Below are positions 53,930-64,000 of a stretch of DNA of 64,000 bases, piece by piece. Location: assembly GCA_022606425.2 (NCBI GenBank), contig JAHDVF020001251.1, positions 1,660,501 to 1,724,500 of the forward strand, given 5' to 3'. Each line of letters opens with the position of its first letter. Positions within the stretch are counted from its first letter, which is position 1. The stretch is from Lepidostoma basale. Taxonomy: Eukaryota; Arthropoda; Insecta; Trichoptera; Lepidostomatidae. The position numbers and the translations under genes are program-made. The notes under the pieces are model-generated. The model was not told where the DNA came from. It saw nothing but the letters and a program-made list of their open reading frames with translations, and ran no database searches.

Positions 53930-54030
53930 GTTTAAATAAGTGGATTAAATAATTTTTTTTCAATTCCCTTAGTAAATTATTTTGGAATTCCACAGTGTTA
54001 ATGCCTTAGCGTTTAATAAATTCTATGTCT
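53930..54030 (+). mobile_element. Penelope-like scrap
   Basis: aagtggattaaataattttt ... ttggaattccacagtgttaa matches 5848-5910. Confidence 0.45.
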
Positions 54031-54114
54031 TTTAACTGTATGTTAGTTCATTTGTATGTGTATTAACAATCACTGTATGTTACCCCACAATAAATAATAT
54101 ACAAGATTTTTACG

Positions 54115-54584
54115 TTGCACGATCAAATATTGAATGTCGGCCTTGTGAGGAGTCAGAGAAATCGACGCGCGTGCATGACACGATGTATGAATGTTGAGGA
54201 AGCGAGAGAAATATGTCAGGAAAGAAAAGTGTGGCAGTCCATTCTTTCTGCCTACCCCTTCGTGAGACGGCGTGATGGTTATTTTTTATTATTTTTTTTA
54301 TTATTTTTTTTATTATTTTTTTATTATTTATTATTGAGGGTAACAAACAGCAATTACAGTATATGAATATAAACACACAGAGACAACAAAACAAGGCCAA
54401 TTACATGCTACCACAAATATTATATAACAACTGACATAAGGTTAAATATATAAAAAGAATAAAGTAGCACTTTGATAAGTTAAAGAGAAAACTAGTAGTA
54501 TTAGTAATAATGAATAATTAAACATGTAAAAAAAATAAAAGACAAGAAAAGAAAGAAATAGAGTAACTAGTTAGTTAGTTAGTT
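54115..54584 (+). mobile_element. RTE-A 3' end with internal insertion and 11-bp target duplication
   Basis: 54115-54280 is the RTE-A terminus (ILNVGLVRSQRNRRACMTRC). The tail is interrupted at 54281-54566 by a segment starting with T-rich repeats, and gttagttagttag resumes at 54569. Outer flanks repeat agatttttacg (54104-54114 and 54585-54595). The insert looks like a minus-strand retroposon with a T-rich (A-tail) start. Confidence 0.7.
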
Positions 54585-54595
54585 AGATTTTTACG

Positions 54596-55065
54596 AGGTT
54601 AGAACATATTTTAGATTTAATTGGCTCATCGCGATTCTGATTTAGAACGTGAAATCGCATTACGTCACTAGATCCCTTATCTCGCGAGGTTTTCCTGCAT
54701 ATCAGTGGTGATTTGATGTATTATTGTATCATTGATCCTAAGTGAAAACCCACGACCTGCTCACCTCCGACCGGCTATCCGATCCGGAGAAAGTGCGATC
54801 TCCAGCCGATGTGTGCGTGTTGCATAAATATAATATTAATATGGCACCTCTGACCCGTCACGTCCATATTATAAAAGCCTGTCCATTAAGCGTTGTGTTC
54901 TTTAATCTATATGCGAACCCGCCATTTAAAAACGTATTTATCTTCTTGTTCATCGCCTATTAGTTAATTAGATAAGATCTTATTATAGTTTAATTCTTTC
55001 AAATGTATTAATTTTGAAACACTGTTATGTTACGTAATCTTCTGTTTCTTCTTACCCTTATTGTA
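54596..55065. other. No recognisable gene or repeat
   Basis: Unique sequence, moderately GC-rich at 54740-54800. Confidence 0.4.
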
Positions 55066-55071
55066 AATGTG

Positions 55072-55366
55072 TTTTTTTTTAGAGGTTTACAAATTTAAAA
55101 TAAATAAAAACACATTAAAATAATGTTAGTGTTAATGATTGGCTTCATTTTATACATAATTTTATGCCATTATTGTTTAAATTCGGGCATATGAGCGCCA
55201 CGGCTAGCTCGAATGAAGCGCAATCCTGAAGTCCAATTTTCGTCAATTTTATCGAGCAACTAGGTGAAATGGCAAAACGTACTGAGTACAAATCAACTGT
55301 CAACTTTCAAATTGACAGTCTGTAGAAACAATGTTGCCAGTTTAAAAACCAAACCTCTAAAAAAAA
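55072..55366. mobile_element. Putative small MITE
   Basis: tttttttttagaggttt (55072-55088) and aaacctctaaaaaaaa (55351-55366) are inverted termini around ~260 bp of non-coding sequence. No target duplication established. Confidence 0.4.
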
Positions 55367-55477
55367 CATCCTATACATCTTGCGATCATACATTTCCTGT
55401 GATAAATACGTCCAGGTTTCTATCCTTAATAATTACGTAGATTTTCACGGTTGATAGCAATATGTTTTTTTGGGTTT

Positions 55478-56110
55478 TTAGGAAAATCTGTGAAACTCGT
55501 CTTTCTGGAACGACGTTTCGGAGATCGTTGCATCCATCTTTAGGGTAGTTATAAATGTGTGGTGGGTGTAGTGTGCTTTAAATTTTTCTACGCTGTACCG
55601 TGTCGCCCGCAATGTGAGAGCGAATGATACATCTCCGAGTTCTCTTTTTGGTGGTCTTCCTGGTGGCCGAAGGCCCTCTGTAGTCTCGTGCATCATGATA
55701 TTAGAAATCCTCGCTGGATCCATCCTCTAAATGTGGTCCCTTCAGAATCGTATTCTCTGTCTAATCCAACTCACTTCGTCAGCAATTTTGCAGGATCTGG
55801 GTATCTTTTCTTTGGGTATCCTATCACAATTTATATTAATTTAATTCTCGCGACAGCTGTTTCGCCTTCCTTGTTTATTAATAATCAAGTTATTAATTAA
55901 TTAGCCGAAACACTATGATACTTTATTATTATTTGTTTAATTATTCAATTTTTCATAAGAACAAATGCACATAAAGGTTCGAAAAATCACTAAAATTTGA
56001 CATTTTATATATATTATTGTAACACCTGATGATTTCAACATAGGTTGACGAAACAGCTGTCGCGTAACATAAAAATACAATTGTGATACATAAAACAAAG
56101 TTTTTTTTAA
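55478..56110. mobile_element. Penelope-like repeats with an RTE-E-like piece
   Basis: 55500-55560 (minus) carries ctaaagatgg and ctccgaaacgtcg. 55620-55800 (minus) is RTE-like (RIQREDFYYLLNSDEGTTFR, GRPPKRELG). 55840-55885 (minus) and 56022-56075 (plus) are opposed copies of gcgaaacagctgtcgcg. Confidence 0.45.
56022..56066 (+). ncRNA. Hammerhead-ribozyme-like motif
   Basis: CTGATGA at 56026-56032, helix II tcaac/gttga with loop atag, GAAA 56050-56053, CAGCTG palindromic helix III, GTC 56059-56061; helix I cac/gcg-t is weak with one mismatch. Extra unpaired bases lie between core and helix II. Confidence 0.45.
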
Positions 56111-56133
56111 ATTTAACAGTGTATAATCTTTTA

Positions 56134-56709
56134 TATATATTTAACAGTGTATAATTTTGTCATCGCAAACAAAAACCTATCCAAAAAAGCTAGAATGGCA
56201 GTGCACAATGGTGTTCTTCTACCGACCCTTAAGTATGGAAGCGAAGCATGGAACTGGCAAAGGAAGGATGAAAGTAGAATAAATGCAGTAGAAATGAGAT
56301 CTCTTAGACGAATGTGTGGATATTCTGTGTATGATAGAGTGTCGAATGAAAATATAAGAAGTGAATGCGGTGCGAATGATGGTGTCATGAACAAAATAAT
56401 GAAAGGATCATTAAGATGGTTTGGACATATGGAAAGAATGAATGAAGAAAGAATGGTAAAAAAATTATATGTTAATGATGTAAATGGTACCAGAAATAGA
56501 GGAAGACCAAGGAAAACGTGGCACGATCAAATAAATCAAATATTGAATGTCGGCCATGTGAGGAGTCAGAGAAATCGACGCGCGTGCATGACACGATGTA
56601 TGAATGTTGAGGAAGCGAGAGAAATATGTCAGGAAAGAAAGGTGTGGCAGTCCATTCTTTCTGCCTACCCCTTCGGGGAGACGGCGTGATGGTTAGTTAG
56701 TTAGTTAGT
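56134..56709 (+). mobile_element. RTE-A young copy with 12-bp target duplication
   Basis: Open frame 56147-56689 without stops: NLSKKARMAVHNGVLLPTLK, YGSEAWNWQRKDES, MRSLRRMCGYSVYDRVSNEN, SLRWFGHMERMNEERMVKKL, GRPRKTWHDQINQ, RRACMTRCMNVEEAREICQE, ILSAYPFGETA-stop, then (GTTA)n. Flanks repeat tataatctttta (56122-56133 and 56710-56721). ~20 bp at the 5' junction (56134-56155) copy the neighbouring tttaacagtgtataat. The best reference for the C-terminal 170 residues. Confidence 0.9.
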
Positions 56710-56721
56710 TATAATCTTTTA

Positions 56722-57355
56722 ATTTTTGTGATTAAAGTTTATCCAAAATTTTGTTAGTTTTATAATTCGTAGATTCGAATGAGTTGTTTTTAAAACGTTT
56801 TCAATTGTTTAAAATTTTCTTCAGAACTGCTGTCTTCTATATCGGGTACGTAATGAAGTTATGAGCACTTTGTCACCGTAGATTTAATTAAAGCGACAGC
56901 TCACTTATATTATAATGTTCGTGCATAAGCGATGTGAATTATCTCTGCTCGTATCCAGCATATTTCTACCCCAACGGTCAACTTTATCCCAGAGAGGGGC
57001 TCGGCTAACTTTGTGCATGTTATTACGGACAAGTTACGTGCATACAGGGGGGGTCTTGTTGCCTAACAATACATCTACGTGGATGCTAAATTTGGACACA
57101 GCGAGATGTGATTTAACGTGTGAAATTCGAAATGTTCTCTACCAATTTACTGCTGTTTTGGAATATTAATTCCAATAATAACTAACTTGCACGCAAACTA
57201 ATCCACCTCGCCTTGTTGATTATTCGGCTAATTTGATTATTCGTTTGAATTTAAAACGGATAGAAATATAATCGAATTTCGAATATTTTCCATAAAGTCA
57301 GATCTTCATAGAATTTAAATTTTAAATATGAAAATGAAAACGATGCATTATTTAT
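56722..57355. other. No recognisable gene
   Basis: Unique sequence. At 56822-56842 a 21-nt stretch lies between attttcttcag and gtacgt; it would be open in phase 1 but is too short to call an exon. Confidence 0.35.
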
Positions 57356-57359
57356 ATTC

Positions 57360-57575
57360 GACGACCTTCGTGGCAAGTGCATTGACTGCCACCCCGATGG
57401 TTCCGGGTTCGATTCCCGGCGAGGGCAGAGTGATTGTCACACTGTCTTTGGTCTGGTGTAGAATTCACGTGACAATAAAATGGCGATAGATTAGCTACCT
57501 ATCACATGTCACAAGAATCACTATGATGCTGTCATGGTGTAAAGAGCGATTCAACAAAATAATAAATAATAATAT
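57360..57575 (+). mobile_element. SINE-1
   Basis: cgaccttcgtggcaagtgca head (shortened A-box region), B box ggttcgattcc, full body. Confidence 0.7.
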
Positions 57576-57594
57576 TTTAAATGATATTTTTAAT

Positions 57595-57890
57595 TAAGAT
57601 GGTTTGGACACAAGGAAATAATTAGTGAAGAAAGAATGGTAAAAAAATATATGTTAACGATGTAAATGGAACCAGCAATAGAGGAAGACCGAGGAAAACG
57701 TGGCGCGATCAAATAAATCAAATATTGAATGTCGGCCACGTGAGGAATCAGAGAAATCGACGTGCATGACAAGATGTATGAATGTAGAGGAATCGAGAGA
57801 AGTATGTCAGGATAGAACAGTGTGGCGTTCCATTCTTTCAGCCTATCCCTCCGGGGAGACGGCGTGATGGTTAGTTAGCTAGTTAGTATG
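57595..57890 (+). mobile_element. RTE-A 3' end, probable target duplication
   Basis: RWFGHKEIISEERMVKKYM, NGTSNRGRPRKTWRDQINQI and ILSAYPSGETA-stop. Flanks atgatatttttaa and atgattttttaaa are similar. A short opposed RTE-A tail follows (57897-57955). Confidence 0.7.
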
Positions 57891-57954
57891 ATTTTTTAAA
57901 ACTAACTAACTAACTAACCATCACACCGTCTCTCCGAAGTGGTATTCATACATC

Positions 57955-58330
57955 AGTGTTTTAATTCATAAAAATTAGTCATTATGGAATTTCACAGTGT
58001 AAACGCCTTAAGTTTATCTAAAAAAATATATTTTTATTTACTTCAATCTCTGACTGGCATACCGAAGGTTCCAGGTTCGATTCCCGGCGAGGGCAGTGTG
58101 ATTGTCACACTGTCTTTGGTCTGGTGTAGAATTCTCGTGACAATAAAATGGCGATCGTTTAGCTACCTATCACATGTCACGAGAATCAAATCATCAGCTT
58201 AAAAATAAGTTGTGTTCAAGCGACCTGTTGTATACGTAAAAAAAAACAAAAAAAAGTTAAGGGTGTGCACAAGAACACTATTGTGCACTACCATTTAAGC
58301 CTTTTTGGATATACTTTTGTTTGCGTTGAC
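57955..58330. mobile_element. PLE scrap, SINE-1, RTE-A scrap
   Basis: 57955-58020 is the PLE block with ttcacagtgtaaacgcctta. 58058-58255 is a 5'-truncated SINE-1 (B box ggttcgattcc). 58260-58330 is a minus-strand RTE-A scrap. Confidence 0.55.
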
Positions 58331-58725
58331 AACGATAAATATAAATATTCGAAATACTATTGTGAAATTTAATAATTGCAATAACGCATTTTAATGTGAG
58401 ATTTCAGATAGTGCTATTTGAAATTGTTATTAATTTTTTTCCATTATTATTATTTATTGATAACATTTAAAATACAGAAATGTTTTGATCGCAATAATAA
58501 TAATAATAGATCTAGAATTTATCTCGCGAGATCTTTATCACTTATTCGTACTAATTTGGCCCGTGAGATTTCACATGGACATAATTTATCATTCGTAACA
58601 CAATGGACACGCCGAATGGAGGCTGAAGTGTTGGGACAAGTATTTTATATTTATTATTATTACATATTACGACACACAAACAACACACCTTGTACCTGCG
58701 GTGGGCCAGGTGTATTCAATCCAAA
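58331..58725. other. No recognisable gene or repeat
   Basis: Unique sequence with one 103-codon open frame lacking any signature. Confidence 0.35.
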
Positions 58726-58727
58726 CT

Positions 58728-58865
58728 GACTCACCATCGTGCCGTCTCTCTGAAGTGGTAGGCGGAAAGAATTGACTGCCACACTTTTCTTTCCTGACAT
58801 ACATCAAAATTCATACCCTATGTCATGCACGCACGTCGATTTCTCCGACTCCCCACGTGGCCGAA
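58728..58865 (-). mobile_element. RTE-A 3' end
   Basis: Terminal ~140 bp, minus strand (tctgaagtggtaggcggaaa). Confidence 0.6.
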
Positions 58866-58994
58866 ATTAATGACGTCAAAAACTGCCAATCAAAAGCTTT
58901 CAAAATTTGTTAAATGCTTTTAAAATACTATTAAAATGTTTTTTTTTTTATCTTCTATATTAATTTAACAGTAATCGTATGTATCGTTCAAATA

Positions 58995-59530
58995 CCCCCT
59001 TTTCTTCTTCGTCTTTAGCCTTTTTCTCTCCACTGCTGGATATACGAGTAAGTTAGTTAGTTAGTTACTCGTAGACTAACTAACTAACTAACTTACCATC
59101 ACGCCGTTTCTACGGAGGCGTAAGCTGAGAGGATGAACCGCCAAACTGTTCTATCCTGACAACTCTTGCGCCTCTTCTACATTCATATACCATGACACGC
59201 ACGCTCGTCGATTTTAACTTATTATACGCTTTATTGAACATGGCCGCCTTTCAGTATTAGATTCATTTGGTCATCAGTAAGTTAGTTAGTGGTCAAGCCA
59301 TGTCTTCCTTGGCTTTCATCGACTTCTTTTTCCATTCACCTTGGTCCAAACCATCTTGGTGACCCTTTCTTAATTTTATTTAGGAGGCATTCATTCGTAT
59401 TGGGTATTTTATCGTACATTTTTTTCGGCATATTCTTCTAAATGATCTTTTTGCTACGGCATTTATCCTACTTTCATCCTTCTTCTGCCAACTCCAAGCT
59501 TTACTTTCATACATAAGGATTGGCACTATA
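58995..59530 (-). mobile_element. RTE tails and an RTE-A copy, minus strand
   Basis: 58995-59047 is an RTE-C-like tail. A palindromic pair of (GTTA)n/(TAAC)n runs spans 59047-59095. 59075-59530 is a decayed RTE-A copy of the TSSxSGKRSRGRP subfamily. 59530-59635 is another RTE-like end. Confidence 0.55.
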
Positions 59531-59647
59531 AATAACTTGGATATATGCCTCTTCCATTATTCCAAGTGCATCTTTTAGGTGGCCTCCCCACACTCCTTTC
59601 TGTGTCCAAGGCAAATGCCACATTATAAATAAAAATATAGTATTTAA

Positions 59648-59985
59648 TGCGAATGAAAGTGTTATGAACAAAATAATGAAAGGGTCATTAAGATGGTTTG
59701 GACAATATGGAAAGAATGAGTGAAGCCAGAATGGTAAAGAAGGTATAACGGAGGTATAACGGCGTTAACGGAGCTCGAAATATAGGAAGGTCGAGGAAAA
59801 CGTGGCACGATCAAATCAATCAAATATTAAATGTCGGTCACGTGAGGAGTCGGAGAAATCGACGTGCGTGCATGACAAGATGTATGAATGTAGAGGGAGC
59901 AAGAGAAGTATATAAGGACATAACAGTGTGGCGTTCCATTCTTTCTGCCTACCCCTCCGTGGAGACGGCGTGATGTTTAGTTAGT
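59648..59985 (+). mobile_element. RTE-A copy with 10-bp target duplication
   Basis: From NESVMNKIMKGSLRWFGQ to the (GTTA)n tail, with small indels. Flanks repeat tagtatttaa (59638-59647 and 59986-59995; part of the right copy may come from the tail). Confidence 0.7.
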
Positions 59986-59995
59986 TAGTATTTAA

Positions 59996-60379
59996 ATTAA
60001 TGTTTTTTTTCTCTATGGTTTATGTATATTTTGTATTGTGGTTATCCGTGACCCAAATATAATACACACAGATGTACAATAAAAAATCGATATGTCGCTT
60101 TTTTTTCTGTGGCATTGTTATCGCAATTGTGATATATTGGGCAGTGTCTGTAGTGGGATGTGACGGTTGATCGAATATTAGAGTAAATTATTTGATTATA
60201 TGATAAAGGTGTCTCAAAAGGCCTTGATGTAACTGTTTATTAATTGAACTTACTGTTTTATTAATGTTCTTGTCATGTACCTGCATTGATTGAACGTTGC
60301 TCGATAATAGTTGTTATATCTAATGTTCATATCTTTGATAGCAAATGACCGATATCGACAACGACGGATTTTGTAAAAA
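59996..60379. other. Unique sequence leading into the satellite
   Basis: 60325-60379 already resembles part of the satellite unit (tctttgatagcaaatgaccg). Confidence 0.4.
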
Positions 60380-60890
60380 TTTGTACAATCAATGTCAGTA
60401 AATCTAGTGTTAATCCTTCATCGACTTGGTTGCGCCGTTTGTGCCCATCCAAATATCTCTGATAACCAAATGACCAATTACATAGGTAAATGAAGGATAA
60501 CGTAGATATATGAAGGATTTCATTAAAAAATCATACCTGTACAGTAAAAAAATGTACTTGTACAATTAATGCCAGTAAATCTAGTGTTAAGCTTTCAACG
60601 CATTGGTTGCACCCTTTGCACACGTCCAAATGTTTGTGATGTCCAAATGATTAATTACCTAGATTAATGACGAATTACATTAAAAAAAATGTAGTATAAC
60701 ATAGTTAAGTGACGGGATTTCAATTAAAATTAGTAGGTACATGTACAATCAATGCCAGTAAATCTAGTGTTAATATTTCAACGGATTGGTTGCACCCTTT
60801 GCACAACTCCAAATATCTCTGATAGCAAATTACCAATAAATGACAAATTTCGTATATAAATGAAGGATAAACTATGAAGGATAAAATCCG
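60380..60890 (+). repeat. Satellite-like tandem repeat, ~175-bp unit
   Basis: Three units start near 60383, 60555 and 60734, each with tgtacaatcaatgccagtaa (or a close variant), atctagtgttaa, ggttgcaccctttgca and ccaaatatctctgatagcaa. A fourth, partial unit is at 61510-61580 beyond two inserted retroposons. Confidence 0.7.
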
Positions 60891-60891
60891 G

Positions 60892-61078
60892 TGGTGGTCT
60901 AGGGGATAGAACGCTTGACTCCTAATCTAGGGGACTTGGGTTCGAGCCTGGACACGACCCGATTCCTTCTTCATGAAAATGAGCTATTTTCTGCTCATAT
61001 TGAAGATTGTAAAATAAATTCTAATACCATTGATTTAAATCTTTGATGTTAGTCTTTTAAAAAAAAAAAAAAATTAAA
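60892..61078 (+). mobile_element. SINE-2 with poly-A tail, inserted in the satellite
   Basis: ggtggtggtctaggggatag, gggttcgagcctggacacga, 3' A run. The best preserved SINE-2: both pol III boxes are recognisable. Confidence 0.75.
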
Positions 61079-61109
61079 AGTGGAAGGATAAGCATAAAAG
61101 TAATGAAAT

Positions 61110-61465
61110 AATAAAAAAAACGGTGGATACGTGGAACATAAATTAAATAGACAATATGTGCACCATCTAAAAATAACATTTTTTGTTAAATTATTTTTAT
61201 TTTGTTATTTTATTTTATATAATTTTTTTAAATATCATTGGTTTTAAACTTATTTTGTGGATGTTAGACGATCTTTGATCGTCTAACATATAGACGATCA
61301 AAGTGTGCGTTGGAGATGCCTTTTGGTGGTGATGAGGTTCGCTACCCATCACACCGCGTCTCCCGCGGGGGCGAAAAGAGAAGGATGGAGTGCCGCATCG
61401 GTTAAAGTGTGACATTCAATTATTTTTGCCTACCCTTTCGGGGAGACGGCGTGATGGTTAATTAG
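61110..61465 (+). mobile_element. CHI element, second copy
   Basis: Same body as 44225-44477 (aaacggtggatacgtggaac, cccatcacaccgcgtctccc) and the same RTE-A terminus (tgcctaccctttcggggaga ... ggttaattagttag). Contains an extra 13-bp-arm hairpin at 61261-61289. Confidence 0.65.
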
Positions 61466-61930
61466 TTAGTTTAATTAAGGATTACATAGATAAATGATTT
61501 TAAGTAAATATTCGTATATGTACAATCAAAGCCAGTAAATATAGTGTTAATGGATTGGTTGCGTGCCCTTTGTGGATGTGTTAATAGTAAAATATTAATT
61601 TATTTTTATTATGATCCGACGCCCCGTTCATTGATCATCCAGGGCTGGTTGCGCGGACACGCGCGCTTAATTGGTTCAAGCACGGCCCATACAGAACGCA
61701 TGAATATTTCCAGAATTCATAAAATATCATATCCGCCGTTTACACAGTCCGGGAGCACAATTCAAAAAGGTACAATGACCACTTGGAGCCCCGATTATTA
61801 TTTGAACATGCGAGTTTTAGGTTAGCTCGCCTCATTTGATTTGCCTTTGAATATATTTAGAACAGGGATCGACCAACGGCCGAATAGTGAAACCTTTTCG
61901 AAGCATATTATTTGGTTGCGTAGATTATCA
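61466..61930. other. Satellite unit, then unique sequence
   Basis: 61510-61580 is a partial satellite unit. 61581-61930 shows no gene or repeat. Confidence 0.4.
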
Positions 61931-61934
61931 CGGT

Positions 61935-62262
61935 TGGTAGTAATATCTTCTTCTTCTTCTTCTTATTGTAAATCTTTCGATCTGTTTATGCAGGATATCA
62001 ACTTTCTCCCTGTGATGAAGACGACTATACTTCTCTTCATCTCTTTGGTGGCCGTAGTAATATGATTTTTAAAATGCCAAGAAATAAATGACATGACCAA
62101 ATTAATCAATTATTATAAGGTGGCCCTATTCGAAGTCGGAATAATAGACGAGCGTGCATGTCACGGTGTATAAACGTAGAAGAAACGCGAGATGTGTGTC
62201 AGGATAGAACAGTGTGGTGGTCCACCATCTCCCTACGAAACGGCGTAATGGTTAGCTAATTA
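61935..62262. mobile_element. RTE-like tail (minus) and RTE-A 3' end (plus)
   Basis: 61935-62060 has a (TCT)n tail and an RTE-E-like end on the minus strand. 62070-62262 is RTE-A (plus), HDQINQLL-like and RRACMSRCINVEETRDVCQD-like, with a changed 3' end. Confidence 0.55.
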
Positions 62263-62467
62263 TTTATGTTCTAACACCAAATTATTCTCCTTTGGTTTTC
62301 TGCACTACTGTAATTCATCAATAATCAGAACAAAATTATAAATAATCCAGAAACGTTCATGGGCATGCGCATAGTGTGCATTTTAAGTATTCCCCTCTCG
62401 GTCTCTTGTATACAAAATATTCTCGTACTCTTTCTTGATGACATCAGGTTTTTGCCTCTTTATATTA
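62263..62467. other. Unique spacer
   Basis: No feature seen. Confidence 0.4.
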
Positions 62468-62985
62468 TGATAATAATAATAATAATATGCTAACTTTTAA
62501 TGCGCCGTTTTTGTGATGCAATCACCTCAAGGGCGCATTAAGACGTGTTTTATATCTAAATGTGAACGCTTCATCTGATTTATATTCCCAATCGATCAGA
62601 AAGTATAATAGAACAAAATATGCAGGTTTATAATTGGGTATGAAATACGAAAAATATGGCTTTTCAGCTTAGATCTGAAGTCTGTCGGATCATTTATGCA
62701 TCTGAGGTGTGAAGGAAGATTGTTCCAAGCTGATGGACCGGCTACCGCAAACGCTCGATACCCGAAATTTGTACTAGGACAACGCTTTAGTTCAATTAAT
62801 CTTCCTATTGCCGAGGAGTTCATCGAGCAAAGTGTGGATTTCCTTGTATTTAGGCTGTTCGTTATACATAGTTCGGATATATAATTTGGAGCCTTTCCAG
62901 CAGAGTTTATACTGGATTCTTTCTGGACTCTTAAGCCAGTGAAGTTCTTTGAGATGTTGTGTTATATCAATATTCAAATTCAAAT
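62468..62985 (-). mobile_element. CR1-like C-terminal copy
   Basis: Minus frames 62983-62792 (ITQHLKELHWLKSPERIQYK) and 62823-62596 (GYRAFAVAGPSAWNNLPSHL, FRSKLKSHIFRISYP), one frameshift between. Trinucleotide tail at 62470-62487. Confidence 0.75.
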
Positions 62986-63061
62986 CAAATCAGTTTATTA
63001 ACTCAACAGACATTACAAACAACATCAATGTTTTTAGTATCTTTTGAGTACAGGTAAAATA
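62986..63061 (-). mobile_element. NLR-T tail interrupted by mariner
   Basis: caaatcaaatcagtttatta is the complement of the NLR-T end, and the sequence breaks at the TA of ggtaaaaTA. The uninterrupted paralogues at 2170-2260 and 47610-47690 show this TA, which supports the mariner boundary. Confidence 0.7.
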
Positions 63062-64000
63062 TTAGGTATTGAGTACATATGAAATTGGCGTTTTGCCGTA
63101 CTGGCAACTTTGATCTCAAATATCTTCTCTTTGGTTAGGAATTCCAAATTCAAATTTATACAGCTATTTACTCAAGTATTTGTGTTTCGAAAATTATAAT
63201 TCATTTGTTTTTTCCTCAATTGTTTTTTTCTTTGCGTCACCCAGTTTACAAAATGGAAAACTTGAAATATAGCGTTATTTACGAGTACGAGTTCCACCGT
63301 GGCACCAGTGCTGCAGAAACGGCTCGAAGGATTAATGATGTGTATGGCGACGGTGCCGCAAAAGAAAACACAGTGCGTTTTTTGGTTCCAACGTTTTCGT
63401 TCTGGAAATTTCGACCTGCAGAACAAGCCCCGTGGACGGCCGGAGACCAAAGTTGATAATGAAGAATTAAAGGCTATTGTGGAAGCGGATCCATCGCAAA
63501 CCACGTCCGAGTTAGCTGCAGGCTGCGGTGTTAGTGATAAAACTGTTTTAATCCATTTGAAGCAAATTGGGAAGGTGAAAAAGCTTGAAAGGTGGGTACC
63601 TCACGAATTGAGTGAAGCAAATCAACAAACGCGCGTTGACTGTTGCGTTGCATTTCTCAACCGGCACAATAATGAAGGGATTTTGAATCGAATCATTACC
63701 TGTGATGAAAAGTGGATCCTGTATGATAATCGGAAGCGCTCATCGCAATGGCTGAACCCTGCCGAACCAGCCAAACCATGCCCCAAGCGAAAATTGCCTC
63801 CAAAAAAGTTACTTGTGAGCGTTTGGTGGACTAGTGTTGGTGTCGTTCACTACAGCTTTCTTAAATCTGGCCAGACGATTACGGCAGATGTCTTTTGTCA
63901 GCAACTGCAAACCATGATGGAAAAGCTAGCTGCTAAACAACCGAGGCTGGTTAATCGCTCTAGGCCACTGCTGCTTCGTGATAACGCTAGACCACACGCT
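63062..64000 (+). pseudogene. Mariner transposase (cecropia-type), frameshifted, truncated by the window edge
   Basis: Candidate 5' inverted repeat ttaggtattgagtacatatg at 63062 after a TA (63060-63061). ATG at 63253. N-terminal HTH region (AAETARRINDVYG), then a frame break in the T6 run at 63378-63383: five Ts would give RFWFQRFRSGNFD in frame. Beyond it the frame is open to the window end, with LKQIGKVKKLERWVPHELSE (WVPHEL mariner signature), IITCDEKWILYDN (first catalytic Asp, 63704-63706) and LLLRDNARPHA (second Asp, 63980-63982). The 92-codon spacing fits DD34D mariners; the third Asp lies outside. Resembles the cecropia subfamily (SETMAR/Hsmar1 type). Confidence 0.9.

Noticed and set aside
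56822..56842. 21-nt micro-exon
   Set aside because: Acceptor- and donor-like sequences and phase fit, but such a short match is expected by chance in 64 kb.

Overview
This window looks like insect nuclear DNA, most likely from a moth or butterfly (inference). It is AT-rich and crowded with RTE-, CR1/L2- and Penelope-type retroelement debris, tRNA-derived SINEs, several kinds of MITE and a cecropia-type mariner. I find no complete host gene, no rRNA, no functional tRNA (tRNA-like boxes occur only as SINE heads) and no bacterial feature. Almost every open frame is the C-terminal end of a 5'-truncated non-LTR retrotransposon, or its antisense shadow.

Family names used below are mine. RTE-A: peptide end GRPRKTWHDQINQ...SAYPSGETA-stop, (GTTA)n tail, more than 40 pieces. 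RTE-B: (GAA)n tail, ...GRRQMSWLRN... RTE-C: ...RSVGRPPMRWTDD... RTE-D, E and F: smaller related RTE-like C-termini. CR1: ...DRAFSVAGPLAWNSL..., trinucleotide tails. NLR-T and NLR-G: non-LTR ends with TTTGA and GAAAAT tails. SINE-1 and SINE-2: tRNA-derived. R8: unclassified ~400-550 bp repeat. PLE: Penelope-like terminal repeats. CHI: a SINE-like body joined to the RTE-A 3' end.

Layout. 1-15 kb: RTE-A, CR1, R8, SINE-1 and PLE pieces, including an R8 copy ending in a perfect 50-bp-arm hairpin (9823-9930) and a tandem duplication (13.57-14.75 kb). 15.1-15.6 kb: a PIF/Harbinger-type deletion derivative. 16-24 kb: nested RTE-A/SINE/CR1, a PLE block with a 63-bp-arm palindrome, and the first recursive-splice-like site (20024/20025). 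24.9-26.1 kb: the longest RTE-A copy, the only one reaching the reverse transcriptase active site. 26-45 kb: RTE-A, B and C, a hAT MITE with an 8-bp target duplication (32.3 kb), and a MITE with perfect 31-bp inverted termini inside an R8 copy (40.6-41.0 kb). 44-62 kb: two CHI elements, RTE-A copies with 10-12 bp target duplications, the second recursive-splice-like site (47215/47216), a 1.2-kb inverted-repeat element and a ~175-bp satellite. The window ends inside a mariner transposase gene that carries one frameshift.

Two plus-strand sites 27 kb apart have the same unusual arrangement: a CTAAT branch-site match, a pyrimidine tract, CAG immediately followed by GTAAGG, then a second donor GTATGT 48-57 nt on, enclosing an open phase-1 segment. 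With no other exons visible, the simplest reading is that the window lies inside a very large plus-strand intron that is removed in steps or contains micro-exons. This is inference and needs RNA data.
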